Below are positions 1 through 6,975 of a stretch of DNA of 17,252 nucleotides, one piece after another. Under the pieces are notes generated by a model. That model saw only the letters and a list, made by a program, of their open reading frames with translations, did no database searches and was not told the DNA's origin. The stretch spans positions 1-17,252 of the forward strand of contig JAFQBR010000137.1 in assembly GCA_017399665.1 (NCBI GenBank), in the 5' to 3' direction. Each line of letters starts with the position of its first letter. Positions within the stretch are counted from its first letter, which is position 1. Both the position numbers and the translations under genes were made by a program. Origin of the DNA: Clostridia bacterium. Lineage in GTDB: Bacteria > Bacillota_A > Clostridia > Christensenellales > Borkfalkiaceae.

Positions 1-815
1 GCAATAAATTTCATTTCGTAAGTAATAATATCAAAAGCAGAATATAAAGTAATGTTCTCTTCCGTGCCGAGTTCGATTTGTGTGTATTCCTCGCCTTCAG
101 CATTAGGCTGGGTAAACCAACCGTTGAATGTATAACCGTCCATTTGAACGGCAGGTAAATCAAAGGTTGGGGTAAAAAAAGTAAAAGTTTTTATATATGC
201 GTCACTACCATAAGCCTGCTCGTACTCACCGTTGACGTTTTCAAGAGTCGCACCGCTGACCAAATTTAAGGTAAGCGTATACTCTTTTTCTTGCCAAACG
301 GCGGTAAATGAGGTATCATCATATACCTTTTGTAACTCTGGCGTATAGCCAACGATTTCGTATCCCTGCCAATAGTATTCAGGCGCAGTGGGCGTTTGCC
401 CCTTTCTAACTGTTAAACTTTGTTCCCCACTTATTAAGCTTGCGTTATCACCACCGCTAAAAGTAATTTCACACGTTTGGCAAACGTAATAGACTGTAAG
501 CACCGTTTGGTCAGTTGCTTCGTTTGTAGAAAGAGTTGAACGTTCTTGATCTACGTCGTAATTAACTTTTGCAGTAGGAGTATATTCGTAAGGGGCGTTT
601 AAAGTAGTTGTAACATATACATTGTCTGCCTGTTCGTACTCGCCACTTTCAGCATTTTGCACAAACACCTTTACCGTAATATCAGCATCCCTAGTATTTG
701 GCTTTTCGCTTTGATTACCAATATACGGGATATCGACTATTTGATAATAATCAAGTGCGTAAGCACCAACTACAATCACTATTATCAAAAGTATTGCTAC
801 AATATATTTTTTCAT
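1..815 (-). CDS. Exported InlB-repeat-like surface protein (3' end outside window)
   Basis: Reading leftward from an ATG at 815, an open frame of about 271 codons runs off the left edge, so the C-terminus is missing. The protein starts MKKYIVAILLIIVIVVGAYA, a signal peptide or N-terminal membrane anchor, and the rest is extracellular in character: rich in Thr, Tyr, Glu and Asn, with few Cys. From about residue 115 onward it has beta-rich segments ending in motifs such as GYEIVGYTP and GYTFNGWFTQP. These resemble the Listeria-Bacteroides InlB B-repeat (beta-grasp) family found in surface proteins of gut Firmicutes. The Shine-Dalgarno is AAGGGGAA, about 5 nt before the ATG, and a promoter lies at 849-877. 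The family call is from motif recognition. Ligand and function are unknown, and a wall anchor, if present, would lie beyond the edge. Confidence 0.75.
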   Translation of the reverse strand, partial: MKKYIVAILLIIVIVVGAYALDYYQIVDIPYIGNQSEKPNTRDADITVKVFVQNAESGEYEQADNVYVTTTLNAPYEYTPTAKVNYDVDQERSTLSTNEATDQTVLTVYYVCQTCEITFSGGDNASLISGEQSLTVRKGQTPTAPEYYWQGYEIVGYTPELQKVYDDTSFTAVWQEKEYTLTLNLVSGATLENVNGEYEQAYGSDAYIKTFTFFTPTFDLPAVQMDGYTFNGWFTQPNAEGEEYTQIELGTEENITLYSAFDIITYEMKFI

Positions 816-828
816 AATTTCCCCTTTT

Positions 829-877
829 CTTTTGTTTGATACAAAAGAATTTTAGCACACAAACAACAAAAATGCAA
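829..877 (-). promoter_or_regulatory. Sigma-A promoter and inverted repeat upstream of the surface protein
   Basis: On the minus strand TTGCAT (877-872), a 17-nt spacer and TAAAAT (854-849) form a good sigma-A promoter. Immediately downstream, over the predicted transcription start, lies a 7-bp inverted repeat CTTTTGT / ACAAAAG (829-835 and 841-847) with a 5-nt centre. It is a possible operator, but such AT-rich palindromes also arise by chance. Confidence 0.5.
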
Positions 878-970
878 CATTATAGCCAATACCTATAAAA
901 AATATGCTTATTTTTTAAACTTTTGTATTTTTTTGTTTATTGTTTCGCATATTAAAAATGAGGAGGACGT

Positions 971-1138
971 ATGGATAAAGAATTTTATTTAGGCATGTTA
1001 CTTGGTGTTTTGGGTGGCGCATTAGTTGCTGCTAATTCAATTAAAGTTCGCAAAGCAGTAAAAGATGGTCAAGAACAGGTTTTAACCGCAATTAACAATC
1101 TTGAAAAGAAAAACAATACTGCTGAACAAGGCAAGTGA
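971..1138 (+). CDS. Small single-span membrane protein (55 aa), hypothetical
   Basis: The ATG at 971 follows a near-perfect Shine-Dalgarno AGGAGGA (961-967), and the frame ends in TGA at 1136-1138 just before an intrinsic terminator, so this is a real short gene. The product begins MDKEFYLGMLLGVLGGALVA: one glycine-rich membrane segment (about residues 5-22, with a GxxxG-like face). A basic and then polar helix follows, ending EQGK. The shape recalls the small YtxH-like envelope or general-stress proteins, but I cannot assign a family. It is a stand-alone transcription unit between the divergent surface-protein gene and the convergent protease gene. I found no clear promoter in 878-960. Confidence 0.75.
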   Translation: MDKEFYLGMLLGVLGGALVAANSIKVRKAVKDGQEQVLTAINNLEKKNNTAEQGK

Positions 1139-1157
1139 TTTATTAACCTCTTATCAA

Positions 1158-1187
1158 AAAAACACCGCTTTTTTTAGCGGTGTTTTT
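1158..1187 (+). terminator. Intrinsic terminator of the 55-aa membrane protein gene
   Basis: A perfect 12-bp stem AAAAACACCGCT / AGCGGTGTTTTT with a 6-nt T loop begins 19 nt after the stop codon and ends in a T-rich run. The flanking A tract also lets it work for leftward transcription from the convergent protease gene. Confidence 0.92.
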
Positions 1188-1213
1188 GTCTTTTATTATC
1201 AGTTTTTTATTTA

Positions 1214-1248
1214 AAAAACCTCTATATAAGTCGATTATCGGCATTTTT
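1214..1248 (+). repeat. Gene-end repeat element, copy A
   Basis: This is one of eight dispersed copies. The core TATAAGTCGATTAT and right arm CGGCATTTTT are intact, but the left arm (AAAAACCTCT) has diverged. It lies 4 nt past the stop of the S41 protease gene, in antisense polarity relative to that gene. Its right arm also starts a small hairpin, CGGC / GCCG at 1239-1252. Confidence 0.75.
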
Positions 1249-1252
1249 GCCG

Positions 1253-2557
1253 TTATAGTGTTTGTGCAAAAGCTACTGCATCGCCAACTGTTAAAAGCAC
1301 TCTATTATCAAGCGCAGGGGTTAACCCCACACCGTGAATAGAGGTGGATGATACGGGCCACAAAACTTCGGCGTTAGTAAGTTTTACAGTTTCACCGGTT
1401 AAGGGATTTGTAAAAAATGACTGCATTATTCCCTTGCCATAAGTTCTTTCGTAGGTCATTTCGCCAACCGTCATAGGGTCGATTACAACTCTTACAATAT
1501 TATTTTCACTTTGTTTATCGTAATCAAGCACAGCCCCCATTAGCGCTTCGGAAGCAGAGGCTGAATTTGCATTTGCAAGAAAAACTATCTTTTCAAATTC
1601 ATATTCGCCGTATTGGCTTTTTTCTGCATTAAAATTATAAATGCTTCCGTCTGCATAGCGCGCCTTTTGGCAAACAAAAGAACCGCTTGATTTACTGTCG
1701 CAAAGGTGAGATGCAATTTTACATAGTATATCCATATATCCTCCACCGTTTGAGCGAAGATCTATAATAAGCTTTCTATTACCCCTTGAATATGACTGCT
1801 GTAGCGCATAAATAAACTGACCGGCACCGCCTAACGTACCATCTTCTAAGCCGTTAAAGGAAGTAAATCTAATATACCCCCAACCTTCATCTAAGGTTAA
1901 ACCGTCACCGTCATAAGCAGTAAAATTCATGCCTTTTTTATCTCCGTTAAAGCGAAAACTGCCATTTTTATCGCTAAAAAATACGCAATTTTCTAAATAT
2001 TCTGCTTTAGAAAGAGTAAATTCTTTAATATTACCGCTGTAATCGATTTTTAAATTAACCTTATCGTGATCTGTTTGCAAAAAAGCTATTAAACTTGCGT
2101 TATCGGTTGCAGTAATATATTCCGCTGCAGATTGCTGTTTATAACCAACAATTTTACCGCCTGCCTTTATACCGCATGCTTCAGCTGGGGAATTGCCTGT
2201 AACTCTTGTTACGTCAAGTCCACTAATTGCAATACCATACCCCTTCTTTTGTCCCATTCCTTCTTTTTGGTAGGCTGTATATTCTTCTGCAGTAAAATAT
2301 TGTGAATAATCGTCTAAAATCCCGTCGGCAATAGTATGAACAATACTTTTATCACTAACATTATAATAGTTCTTTTTGTATACGTCTATTAAAAATTCTA
2401 TCGATCTAAGTTCTTTATTTAACGTAAAATAATGTGTAAAAAAACCTGCAAAAAAAACAGTTGTAAGAACAAGTGCCATAGCAACAGCTCTTAGAATATC
2501 TTTTTTGTTAAATTTTAGTTTATCTTTCATATTACTGTTATGCTCTTTTTTATCCAT
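1253..2557 (-). CDS. S41-family C-terminal processing protease (CtpA/CtpB-like), membrane anchored
   Basis: This 434-aa protein starts at an ATG with Shine-Dalgarno TAGGGG 6 nt upstream. A hydrophobic segment at about 24-43 anchors it or acts as an uncleaved signal, putting the enzyme outside the membrane. A PDZ-like region spans about 105-185, including the GYGIAISGLDV start. The peptidase core follows: SNGGGY at 269-274, the nucleophile region NSASASE at 331-337 (Ser334 by alignment with the Prc/Ctp active site), and the general base in YGKGIMQ (Lys375, with Gln379). All catalytic residues are present, so it should be active. The Ser-Lys spacing is longer than in E. coli Prc because of an insertion around 350-370. 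Family members trim C-termini of exported proteins; sporulation members cleave signalling proteins, but the substrate here is unknown. The gene follows the CdaR-type regulator by about 40 nt with no promoter I can see, suggesting cotranscription. Confidence 0.93.
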   Translation of the reverse strand: MDKKEHNSNMKDKLKFNKKDILRAVAMALVLTTVFFAGFFTHYFTLNKELRSIEFLIDVYKKNYYNVSDKSIVHTIADGILDDYSQYFTAEEYTAYQKEGMGQKKGYGIAISGLDVTRVTGNSPAEACGIKAGGKIVGYKQQSAAEYITATDNASLIAFLQTDHDKVNLKIDYSGNIKEFTLSKAEYLENCVFFSDKNGSFRFNGDKKGMNFTAYDGDGLTLDEGWGYIRFTSFNGLEDGTLGGAGQFIYALQQSYSRGNRKLIIDLRSNGGGYMDILCKIASHLCDSKSSGSFVCQKARYADGSIYNFNAEKSQYGEYEFEKIVFLANANSASASEALMGAVLDYDKQSENNIVRVVIDPMTVGEMTYERTYGKGIMQSFFTNPLTGETVKLTNAEVLWPVSSTSIHGVGLTPALDNRVLLTVGDAVAFAQTL

Positions 2558-2567
2558 ATTAACCCCT

Positions 2568-2602
2568 AAAATGCCATTTTATCGACTTATAGCCCCACTT
2601 AT
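2568..2602 (-). repeat. Gene-end repeat element, copy B
   Basis: The copy runs in the same direction as the upstream regulator gene and overlaps its TAA stop (2599-2601): TAAGTGGGGC, then TATAAGTCGATAA, then a diverged right arm ATGGCATTTT. It fills nearly the whole gap between the regulator and the S41 protease gene. Confidence 0.8.
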
Positions 2603-3648
2603 TTGTTTGAAATCTTATATAGTAGGCTACAAAGTCTAAAGGTTATGGCGTCCGAAAAATTGCGAATATCTAACCCTGTTGCACGTTGAATTTTATCAAG
2701 TCTATAAGTTAAAGTATTGCGGTGCATATAAAGTTTCCTTGCTGTTTCGCTAACGTTTAAATTATTTTCTAAAAACTTTTCTGCAGTTCCTAGCATATCT
2801 GGATCTGCAAAAATGCTTTTAGCATCTCCGTCAACAAGTACGTTATAATAATTTATAAGAGTTGCCGGCGGTAAATCTTCTATCATTTTATAAAGCATAT
2901 ACTCCTTGTAAGAATGCACGTTATTTTTTGACTGCAACACTTCGCTTGTTTTTAAAGCACTTTCTGCCTGCGTGTAAGACTGCATACTTTCAGACAAGCT
3001 TCTAACTGTACAGCCTACGCCAATTTTTGTTCTAATGCCCGTTTCTTCAAAAAGTGAACGACAAAATAGCTCTGCATACTCTACGGGAGATAAAAATTCG
3101 CTATCTGCCTCACTTGTAATATATTTTACAAACACACATGAATCTTCGGAAATAACGGTTGCAGAGTCCAAATCATTTATCGTATAGTTTTCTAAAAACT
3201 CTACTATATCTTGCGCCGAATTTGTTTTTGCCGTTATTAAAAGCACGTAACACGGTACGGGTGGAACGGCAAACTTACGCATGTATTTTACAATTTGCAT
3301 GCTACTGCAATCGCCAAAAACAATACTTCTTAAAAAATCTGCCTTAGAAAGAGTATCGTCTTGAACTCCACTATTTTCAAGATGACCGCATATAAACATT
3401 GCGTAGTTTCTTTCTACTTCGCCTGCTCCGCTTATAACGCCGTAATAGGTTTCCTTTTTAAAACGAAATCTAAATAATGTTGCGTTTTGCTTTTTATCTT
3501 GAAGTCCGTCAGTATAACTATCGTCAAATTCAAAGGGGATTTTTTCACCACTTGAATAAATATGAGTAAAGCTTGAAGAGTACGCGTCGACAGCAATTCC
3601 TGTTTTTTGTTTTAAGGTTCTAAGCGCTATTGCTAAATCCTTTTCCAT
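2599..3648 (-). CDS. CdaR/PucR-type transcriptional regulator
   Basis: The start is set at the ATG at 3648, giving 349 aa. It has Shine-Dalgarno AAGGATGG, and the promoter at 3694-3722 lies inside the longer 384-codon frame, which rules out the upstream start. The C-terminus (about 287-345) is a clear PucR/CdaR helix-turn-helix: LENNLNVSETARKLYMHRNT followed by a YRLDKI-type helix and a TGLDIRN turn. The middle (about 125-240) has the divergent GGDEF-like fold of CdaR regulators. The N-terminal 110 residues look like a small sensory domain with no motif I recognise. Relatives respond to sugar diacids, purines or other small molecules, but no metabolic target gene is nearby. A palindrome over its own transcription start suggests autoregulation or control by another factor. 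Confidence 0.85.
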   Translation of the reverse strand: MEKDLAIALRTLKQKTGIAVDAYSSSFTHIYSSGEKIPFEFDDSYTDGLQDKKQNATLFRFRFKKETYYGVISGAGEVERNYAMFICGHLENSGVQDDTLSKADFLRSIVFGDCSSMQIVKYMRKFAVPPVPCYVLLITAKTNSAQDIVEFLENYTINDLDSATVISEDSCVFVKYITSEADSEFLSPVEYAELFCRSLFEETGIRTKIGVGCTVRSLSESMQSYTQAESALKTSEVLQSKNNVHSYKEYMLYKMIEDLPPATLINYYNVLVDGDAKSIFADPDMLGTAEKFLENNLNVSETARKLYMHRNTLTYRLDKIQRATGLDIRNFSDAITFRLCSLLYKISNK

Positions 3649-3668
3649 ATAATTTCCATCCTTTTCTT

Positions 3669-3685
3669 TTGTGCAAGTTGCACAA
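3669..3685. promoter_or_regulatory. Perfect palindromic operator candidate at the regulator gene start site
   Basis: TTGTGCAA-G-TTGCACAA is a perfect 8-bp inverted repeat around one central base. It lies just downstream of the -10 box at 3694-3699, over the predicted transcription start. A 1-nt loop is impossible for an RNA hairpin, so a dimeric DNA-binding protein is the likely reader. The adjacent CdaR-type regulator is the obvious candidate. Confidence 0.6.
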
Positions 3686-3693
3686 CTGCTTTT

Positions 3694-3722
3694 ATTATAC
3701 ATTTTTTTTAGTTCTTTGGCAA
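3694..3722 (-). promoter_or_regulatory. Sigma-A promoter of the CdaR/PucR-type regulator gene
   Basis: On the minus strand TTGCCA (3722-3717), a 17-nt spacer and TATAAT (3699-3694) place the start of transcription near 3687, about 40 nt before the ATG at 3648. Confidence 0.75.
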
Positions 3723-3729
3723 ATAAATA

Positions 3730-3759
3730 ACCGCATTGATTAAAAAATATCAATGCGGT
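3730..3759 (-). terminator. Hairpin between the ABC-F and regulator genes (possible terminator)
   Basis: An 11-bp perfect stem, ACCGCATTGAT / ATCAATGCGGT, has an 8-nt A/T loop. It lies downstream of the ABC-F gene and just upstream of the regulator promoter. In the minus direction it is followed by TATTTATTTG, a weak U tract. It is probably the terminator of the ABC-F transcript, although 129 nt from that stop is a long trailer. Confidence 0.5.
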
Positions 3760-3854
3760 ATATATATTTTTATAATAAATTTAAACTAGTTCTTTTTAGT
3801 TTTTTAATGTTCTTTGTTATATTTTGTCGCATTTTTGCACTTATTTTTAAACAA

Positions 3855-3889
3855 AAATATGCCGATAATCGACTTATAGCCCCACTTTT
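3855..3889 (-). repeat. Gene-end repeat element, copy C
   Basis: This is close to consensus and runs in the same direction as the ABC-F gene. Its left end is the TAA stop itself (3888-3890), read TAAAAGTGGGGC, then TATAAGTCGATTAT, then CGGCATATTTT. Confidence 0.85.
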
Positions 3890-5429
3890 AGTCACGAAGC
3901 AGGGTTATGCTATTACATAAGCCTTCAACAAAGTCTTCCTCGTGCGAAACAAGGATAAGCGCGCCTTCATATTTTAAAAGAGCCTCTTTTAACGCCTTTT
4001 TTGCTTTTACGTCTAAATGGTTGGTCGGTTCGTCTAAAATCAGTAAATTAGAGGGAGTGTTGCACAAAACTGCAAGCTTTGCTCTTATTTGCTCGCCACC
4101 GCTCATATTTTTAAGCGGTTTTACTGCAAGCTCACCCTTAAGCCCAACCTTTGCAAGCTGATTTCTTATCTCTTTAGGGTTTGCTCTTGGAAAAAAGCGT
4201 GAATAATACTGCGAAGCGCTTTCGCTACTTTCGGCAAAGCCAAGTTCCTGCTCTAAATAAGCAATTTTGATACCGCTGTGAAAGGTGAAAAAACCACTTA
4301 TTCTTGGAATTTTTCTAAGCAAAGTCTTAATTAGAGTTGATTTACCAATACCGTTAGTACCCCTAACCCACAACTTTTCGCCAGAACGCATGTGGATGTT
4401 TAGCGCAGGCAATATTGGAAAATCATAGCCAATTACTAAATCTTTAACGTCCAATAAATCCTTTGTATTTAAATCAAGCGACGGAAAGTTAAATTGCGCA
4501 TCATAAAACACAACGGGCTTTTGCATCACTTCAATTTTCGCAAGCTGTTTTTTTCTTGCGTTTGCCATACCGGCAGTTGATGCCCTTGCAGAGTTTTTAT
4601 CTATATACGTCTGCAATTTTTTAATTTGCTCCTGTTGGCGGTTATATTCATCCTCGTATTGCTTTGCATTCATTTCGTGCATTACTAAGAACTTGTCGTA
4701 ATTGCCCGAATATTTTTTAATAAATCCGTTTTCAATATTGACAATAAAATTTGCTACTGCGTTTAAAAATTTAATATCATGTGAAATAACGATAAAGGTC
4801 TTTTTAAAAGAATTCAAATATTTAATAAGCCAATCGATATGCTCAATATCTAAAAAGTTAGTTGGCTCGTCTAGTAGCATTATGTCAAGCTCTGAAAGCA
4901 GAAGTTTTGAAAGCATAAGCTTTGCCCTTTCGCCACCTGAAAGCCTAGCAATCTTGGTATCGTAGCCAAAAAAGTTAACGCCAAGTCCATTAGCAACTTT
5001 TTTCACCTTAGCTTCTAAATCGTAGAACCCTTCGCTTTCTAACCTTTCTTGCATTCTAGAGCTTTTTTTAATAGCTTTATCAAGTGCGTCTCCATCTAAA
5101 TCGCCCATTGAAGCGTAAAGCTCTTCTAATTTATCGTTTAATTCATAAAGATAATCGAACGCGCCCGTTAAATATTCCATAACGGTAAGCTCGCCGTCTA
5201 GCGTTGCATGTTGGTCAAGATATCCCTTTCTGATATTAGGTAACCAATTAACCTCGCCTTCATCATAAGTCAGTTTATCTGCAATAATGTTTATAAACGT
5301 AGATTTACCTGCACCGTTTAACCCAACAACGCCGATATGCTCACCGTTATTAACTGTAAGCGAAGCGTCGTTAAAAATAAACTTATCATCATAGCGGTGT
5401 GTTAAATTTTTAATTTCAAGTGCACTCAT
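3888..5429 (-). CDS. ABC-F family ATPase (ribosome-associated type, two NBDs)
   Basis: The protein is 513 aa from the ATG at 5429. That start has Shine-Dalgarno AAAGG, and the promoter at 5446-5474 lies within the longer open frame, excluding the ATG at 5501. It has two ATP-binding domains and no membrane segments. NBD1 has Walker A GLNGAGKS (36-43), signature LSGGE (163-167), LDEPT (186-190) and switch His217. NBD2 has GTNGIGKS (357-364), MSGGE (442-446), LDEPT (465-469) and His496. The linker at about 255-305 is a charged coiled coil with RASTAGMANARKKQL, as in the YbiT/YkpA-like branch of ABC-F. These proteins bind the ribosomal E site, and some members protect against antibiotics. Nothing here distinguishes a housekeeping factor from a resistance factor. 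No transporter permease is adjacent. Confidence 0.93.
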   Translation of the reverse strand: MSALEIKNLTHRYDDKFIFNDASLTVNNGEHIGVVGLNGAGKSTFINIIADKLTYDEGEVNWLPNIRKGYLDQHATLDGELTVMEYLTGAFDYLYELNDKLEELYASMGDLDGDALDKAIKKSSRMQERLESEGFYDLEAKVKKVANGLGVNFFGYDTKIARLSGGERAKLMLSKLLLSELDIMLLDEPTNFLDIEHIDWLIKYLNSFKKTFIVISHDIKFLNAVANFIVNIENGFIKKYSGNYDKFLVMHEMNAKQYEDEYNRQQEQIKKLQTYIDKNSARASTAGMANARKKQLAKIEVMQKPVVFYDAQFNFPSLDLNTKDLLDVKDLVIGYDFPILPALNIHMRSGEKLWVRGTNGIGKSTLIKTLLRKIPRISGFFTFHSGIKIAYLEQELGFAESSESASQYYSRFFPRANPKEIRNQLAKVGLKGELAVKPLKNMSGGEQIRAKLAVLCNTPSNLLILDEPTNHLDVKAKKALKEALLKYEGALILVSHEEDFVEGLCNSITLLRD

Positions 5430-5445
5430 AATTAACCTTTGTATT

Positions 5446-5474
5446 ATGATATAATAGTTTATAAAAATAGTCAA
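5446..5474 (-). promoter_or_regulatory. Sigma-A promoter of the ABC-F gene
   Basis: On the minus strand TTGACT (5474-5469), a 17-nt spacer and TATCAT (5451-5446) predict a very short leader of roughly 10 nt that still holds the AAAGG ribosome site. It decides the start codon at 5429. Confidence 0.72.
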
Positions 5475-5544
5475 GCGTATAGCTTTTATTTGAATTAGCA
5501 TCTGCTACCACAATTACCTTATTTTAAAAATTAATTTAATTTTG

Positions 5545-5573
5545 TTGAAAAATATTAAGCGTTGTGTTAAAAT
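5545..5573 (+). promoter_or_regulatory. Sigma-A promoter of the PH-like membrane protein gene
   Basis: TTGAAA (5545-5550), a 17-nt spacer and TAAAAT (5568-5573) lie 36 nt before the ATG at 5609. The promoter is divergent from the ABC-F promoter, leaving about 70 bp between the two. Confidence 0.72.
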
Positions 5574-5608
5574 GTAATTAACGATAACCTTAAAAGGATT
5601 TTGGATCT

Positions 5609-6070
5609 ATGAAGAAAAAATTTGAATATAAAATTACTCCATTGCTTTGGGCACTATTTGCATTAGGATTAATTGCCGCCGGTGCTTGTATTTACCTTAA
5701 CGTAACTCGCTTTTTAGCCCTTTTAAAAGCAGAAGATGCCGGTACTTATAACTATTTAGGCTCTTTACTTAGCGCGCTTATTGGCGTTGTTGCATTTGTA
5801 TTTTTAATTCCTGCAATCTTTGCATCTACCTACGTTATTACGGACACACACCTAATTTCAAAATGGGGGCTTGTAAAAAACAAATACGACGTTAAAGAAA
5901 TTACTCGCATAACGCATTTCAGAGTTAGTGATAAGCTTGTTATTTTCTTTAAGGATGAATCTTACACCACAATAAATATCGATAAAGCAAAATTTGAAGA
6001 ATTTATTGATAGCTTAAAACAGGCAAATAAGGATATATTTTATCAGTTAAATACTGAAGATAAAGGCTAA
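5609..6070 (+). CDS. Two-span membrane protein with bacterial PH-like domain
   Basis: This 153-aa protein starts at an ATG with Shine-Dalgarno AAAGGA about 10 nt upstream. Two hydrophobic helices (about 11-31 and 51-72) form a hairpin with a short loop between them. After the second helix comes a cytoplasmic beta-rich region (about 74-140) starting YVITDTHLISKWGLVKNKYD. This matches the pattern of bacterial PH domains of the YdbS/YdbT type: strand, turn, basic residue, then an I-x-x-I-x strand and a C-terminal helix EEFIDSLKQA. The function of this family is not established. The gene is a single transcription unit with its own promoter and a strong terminator. Confidence 0.75.
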   Translation: MKKKFEYKITPLLWALFALGLIAAGACIYLNVTRFLALLKAEDAGTYNYLGSLLSALIGVVAFVFLIPAIFASTYVITDTHLISKWGLVKNKYDVKEITRITHFRVSDKLVIFFKDESYTTINIDKAKFEEFIDSLKQANKDIFYQLNTEDKG

Positions 6071-6103
6071 AAGCCACGCTATAGGTCGATTAAACCGCAC
6101 TTT
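6069..6103 (+). repeat. Gene-end repeat element, copy D
   Basis: The copy runs in the same direction as the PH-like gene and overlaps its TAA stop (6068-6070). The core CTATAGGTCGATTA is recognisable and the left arm is changed to AAAAGCCACG. Its right arm CCGCACTTTT is also the 5' half of the intrinsic terminator at 6092-6113, so element and terminator are fused. Confidence 0.75.
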
Positions 6104-6113
6104 TGTGCGGTTT
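6092..6113 (+). terminator. Intrinsic terminator fused to repeat copy D
   Basis: A 9-bp perfect stem AAACCGCAC / GTGCGGTTT closes on a TTTT loop and is followed by TTCTTTTTTTAC. It ends the PH-like gene transcript. Confidence 0.92.
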
Positions 6114-6281
6114 TTCTTTTTTTACTTTTTAAGATAAAACGTTAAAATAAAACAGCAAAAAACATCTTTACAAATTAAAAAAGAAAAACTTGTTATTTTT
6201 CTCATTTTTACTCTAGTAAAATTAGTTAAAATTTTTACTTGAAAAAAAATCTATATTTTTTATTAAAAGCCTTTAAAATGA
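6114..6281. other. AT-rich gene-free stretch upstream of the XRE-pot promoter
   Basis: No coding frame is supported here. It contains a palindrome TTTTACT-CT-AGTAAAA (6206-6221). It also contains one copy of TTAGTTAAAAT (6222-6232), which recurs on the other side of the promoter at 6344-6354. Both could be operator sites for the XRE regulator, but the base composition makes such matches cheap. Confidence 0.35.
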
Positions 6282-6310
6282 TTGACATTGCATATAAACA
6301 ATTATATAAT
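6282..6310 (+). promoter_or_regulatory. Consensus sigma-A promoter of the XRE-pot operon
   Basis: TTGACA (6282-6287), a 17-nt spacer and TATAAT (6305-6310) are a perfect match to the vegetative consensus. The start would be near 6317, giving a leader of about 55 nt. The leader contains TAAAC-TTTTT-GTTTA (6332-6346) and the second TTAGTTAAAAT (6344-6354), plausible sites for autoregulation. A promoter this strong is probably held in check by a repressor. Confidence 0.9.
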
Positions 6311-6371
6311 TATGCTACAGTTTACTTTTATTAAACTTTTTGTTTAGTTAAAATAACCTAAGGAGGCAGAT

Positions 6372-6905
6372 ATGTTACTTGGAGAAAAAATTAAACAACT
6401 AAGACACGCCTGCAATTTAACGCAAGGCGAGCTAGCTGACCGATGCGAGCTTACAAAGGGATATATTTCTCAACTTGAAAACGACCTCACCAGCCCATCA
6501 ATAGCAACACTTGTTGATATTCTTGCGGCGCTTGGCTCTTCTTTAAAAGACTTTTTTGCAGAAGACCAAGAAGAAAAAATCGTTTATACTGAAGAAGAAT
6601 TTATCGAAAAAAATGAGGGCGGTATAATTAGAAACTGGCTTATCCCTAATGCGCAAAAGAACATGATGGAGCCTGTACGCATAAATCTTGAGCCGGGCGC
6701 TCAGACTCAGCAGGACGTTCCGCACGAAGGCGAAGAATTCGGTTACGTTTTACAAGGGGAAATAACCTTATGCCTTGGCAAGAAAAAGTACGTTTGTAAA
6801 AAGGGCAATAGCTTTTATTACACCGCAGATAAGCCCCATTACGTTATTAACCAGAAAAAAACAGAGGCTATTTTTATTTGGGTTTCTACCCCACCAACCT
6901 TTTAA
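6372..6905 (+). CDS. XRE-family regulator with C-terminal cupin domain (polyamine-operon regulator)
   Basis: The 177-aa protein starts at an ATG after Shine-Dalgarno AGGAGG. Residues 6-62 are a Cro/C1-type helix-turn-helix (LTQGELADRCELTKGYISQL, then SPSIATL). Residues about 102-172 form a small cupin with the metal or ligand-site pattern VPHEGEEFGYVLQG (His118, Glu122) and a later HYV (His156). This HTH-cupin layout is that of PuuR-like and similar regulators, which often sit directly before potABCD in Firmicutes. From position and family I infer that it senses polyamines or a related small molecule and controls the transporter and itself. The gene is followed after 70 nt by potA, and a repeat element lies between them. 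Confidence 0.9.
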   Translation: MLLGEKIKQLRHACNLTQGELADRCELTKGYISQLENDLTSPSIATLVDILAALGSSLKDFFAEDQEEKIVYTEEEFIEKNEGGIIRNWLIPNAQKNMMEPVRINLEPGAQTQQDVPHEGEEFGYVLQGEITLCLGKKKYVCKKGNSFYYTADKPHYVINQKKTEAIFIWVSTPPTF

Positions 6906-6915
6906 TTAACATAAA

Positions 6916-6950
6916 GAAATAGTCGTTAATCGACATATAGACCACTTTTT
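6916..6950 (-). repeat. Gene-end repeat element, copy E
   Basis: This is a diverged copy in antisense polarity to the XRE gene, starting 10 nt past its TAA. On the minus strand it reads AAAAGTGGTCTATATGTCGATTAA in two blocks (left arm 6950-6940, core to 6927), and the right arm is degenerate. It lies inside the apparent xre-potA transcription unit. Confidence 0.65.
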
Positions 6951-6975
6951 TGATTTTATTTACAGGAGATAAAAT

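Noticed and set aside
1..815. Calling the partial surface protein an internalin
   Set aside because: Only the beta-grasp B-repeat-like motif is seen; there are no leucine-rich repeats.
876..900. Possible ninth repeat copy (TTATAGCC-like) in the surface-protein upstream region
   Set aside because: Only about eight bases match and the GTCGATTA core is missing.
3649..3753. Longer regulator start at 3753
   Set aside because: The -35/-10 promoter at 3694-3722 and the palindrome lie inside this extension, and the added residues do not resemble the family.
5430..5501. Longer ABC-F start at 5501
   Set aside because: It covers the promoter at 5446-5474 and has no ribosome site; the ABC-F N-terminus starts normally at the 5429 ATG.
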